Assembly (NCBI GenBank): GCA_024691045.1
Contig: JAILOC010000069.1
Span: 1 to 5,259 of the forward strand
Reading direction: 5' to 3'
From: Lachnospiraceae bacterium
GTDB taxonomy: Bacteria; Bacillota_A; Clostridia; Lachnospirales; Lachnospiraceae
Length of the DNA stretch: 5,259 nt
Shown here piece after piece: positions 4,393-5,259 of the stretch. The stretch's first letter is position 1, and every line of letters starts with the position of its first letter. The translations under genes were made by a program, and so were the position numbers. Below the pieces are notes generated by a model. The model made no database searches. It was not told where the DNA came from and saw only the letters and a program-made list of their open reading frames with translations.

Positions 4393-5259
4393 TCATGGTT
4401 CTTCCGCGTTATCTGCAGAGCCTGAGTCTTCCGTTTCGGTGCCTGCGGGGGCGGCTTCTTCAGCTTCTTCGGGATCCTCCGGCATTTTGAATCCTCCGGG
4501 ACAGCCTTCCGTATATCTGAAGACTTCACGCATTCTTGCGTAGTAGGAGAAGAAGTGATAGCCGTAATCGTCATATCTCCATCCGTATCCGTAGGGATTG
4601 CCGGAATAAACGCATATGCAGCCGGGATGAGCCTCGGCATATTCATCGAAAGCATCGCGTGACAGTGGATTTCCGATACAGCTGAAACGGTCGAGTTCCA
4701 TATCCGTTATCCCGCTGATATCGCTTGTGCGTGTGTAACTGATATTCAGGTACTTTATCGAATCCATATCCGCTATGACGGACAGATTCTGTATATGGTA
4801 GCAGCTTACAAGCTCAAGCCATGTGAGCTTGGGACAGTTTGTGACCGGTGTCAGATCCGTAAACAGTGCATCCGAAAGTATCAGGCATTCGAGATCCGGC
4901 ATGCTTTCGATAAATGATATATCCGTGATCCCGCTGTCATGACCGAGATCCATATATATGACTTCATGGCAGTACTTCAGAGGCCCTGTCATGGAATCGT
5001 TGATCCCGTGTGTCATGCGGATAACCTGGTTGTCCGTGAGTGCCGATTTCCAGCCTACATGTATTCTCCATACGACCTTCGTATCCGGGAAATCATTCCT
5101 GATACCATCCATTATTTCATCATCTATCCCGCAGTCGTCCAGAAGGAAATATTCGCATTTATCAAGCACTTTAAGGGCCTGTCGTACGGTTTCTTCACCT
5201 TCGTTTCCGATCTCTGCTTTTACGTAGCTTACTTCGGTATCTTCCGAGGTCAGGTGCTG
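4393..5259 (-). CDS. Leucine-rich-repeat domain protein, C-terminal part (5' end beyond the window)
   Basis: The minus-strand frame is open from the right edge to the TGA at 4393-4395, giving 288 visible residues. A GTG at 5167-5169 is the first possible start inside the window. No Shine-Dalgarno precedes it and the 30 codons upstream look coding, so the true start is probably outside. The first ~70 residues are helix and strand (CEYFLLDDCGIDDE, then DTKVVWRIHVG), resembling the segment ahead of the repeats in clostridial LRR proteins. Visible residues 100-212 hold about five irregular LRR units of 22-24 residues, for example LECLILSDALFTDLTPV and IKYLNISYTRTSDISGI. A GYGWRY segment and YYARMREVF (about 224-247) follow, a C-terminal signature I associate with this family. 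The last ~29 residues are a strongly acidic Glu/Asp/Ala/Ser tail. LRR domains bind proteins, but the partner is unknown. Cellular location cannot be judged because the N-terminus is missing. Confidence 0.85.
   Translation of the reverse strand, partial: QHLTSEDTEVSYVKAEIGNEGEETVRQALKVLDKCEYFLLDDCGIDDEIMDGIRNDFPDTKVVWRIHVGWKSALTDNQVIRMTHGINDSMTGPLKYCHEVIYMDLGHDSGITDISFIESMPDLECLILSDALFTDLTPVTNCPKLTWLELVSCYHIQNLSVIADMDSIKYLNISYTRTSDISGITDMELDRFSCIGNPLSRDAFDEYAEAHPGCICVYSGNPYGYGWRYDDYGYHFFSYYARMREVFRYTEGCPGGFKMPEDPEEAEEAAPAGTETEDSGSADNAEEP

Noticed and set aside
4235..4543. A plus-strand open frame running from inside folA through the terminator into the LRR gene
   Set aside because: It crosses a strong bidirectional terminator and overlaps two supported genes; the Ser/Ala-rich translation mirrors the acidic tail on the other strand.
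5167..5169. GTG as the start codon of the LRR gene
   Set aside because: The frame continues upstream to the window edge with coding-like residues and there is no Shine-Dalgarno before this GTG.

Overview
The window looks like chromosomal DNA from a Gram-positive Clostridia-type bacterium, most likely Lachnospiraceae. This is an inference from four things. Shine-Dalgarno sites are purine-rich (GGAGG/AAGGAGG). The thymidylate synthase resembles Bacillus/clostridial ThyA. There is an irregular leucine-rich-repeat (LRR) protein with the C-terminal signature I associate with that family. Base composition is moderate (judged by eye, not computed). No phage, transposase, CRISPR, tRNA or rRNA sequence is visible.

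Layout, left to right. (1) The left edge (1-50) probably carries the last codons of an upstream gene, whose TGA overlaps the ATG of the first full gene by one base. (2) 50-1192 (+) encodes an unrecognised 380-residue protein with one N-terminal membrane anchor and a large, beta-rich, presumably extracellular domain. (3) 1245-2852 (+) encodes a 535-residue metallo-beta-lactamase/beta-CASP nuclease with a complete set of metal ligands. (4) 2870-3718 (+) is thymidylate synthase ThyA, 17 bases after the nuclease stop. (5) 3719-3827 is a spacer packed with complementary hairpin arms and a TTTTT tract. (6) 3828-4313 (+) is dihydrofolate reductase. (7) 4361-4382 is a strong hairpin that can terminate transcription from both sides. 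(8) 4393-5259 (-) is the 3' part of a convergent LRR-protein gene that runs off the right edge.

ThyA and dihydrofolate reductase are a classic functional pair. ThyA turns dUMP into dTMP and oxidises methylene-tetrahydrofolate to dihydrofolate, which the reductase recycles to tetrahydrofolate. The nuclease is close enough to thyA to share its transcript. The membrane protein is co-directional, but nothing links it functionally to the others.

The window is mostly ordinary housekeeping content. The part most worth a second look is the thyA-folA spacer, whose arms can pair in mutually exclusive ways. It could be an attenuator-like switch, an RNA-processing site, or a copy of a dispersed palindromic repeat. 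The uncharacterised membrane protein and the LRR protein are the other candidates for new biology.
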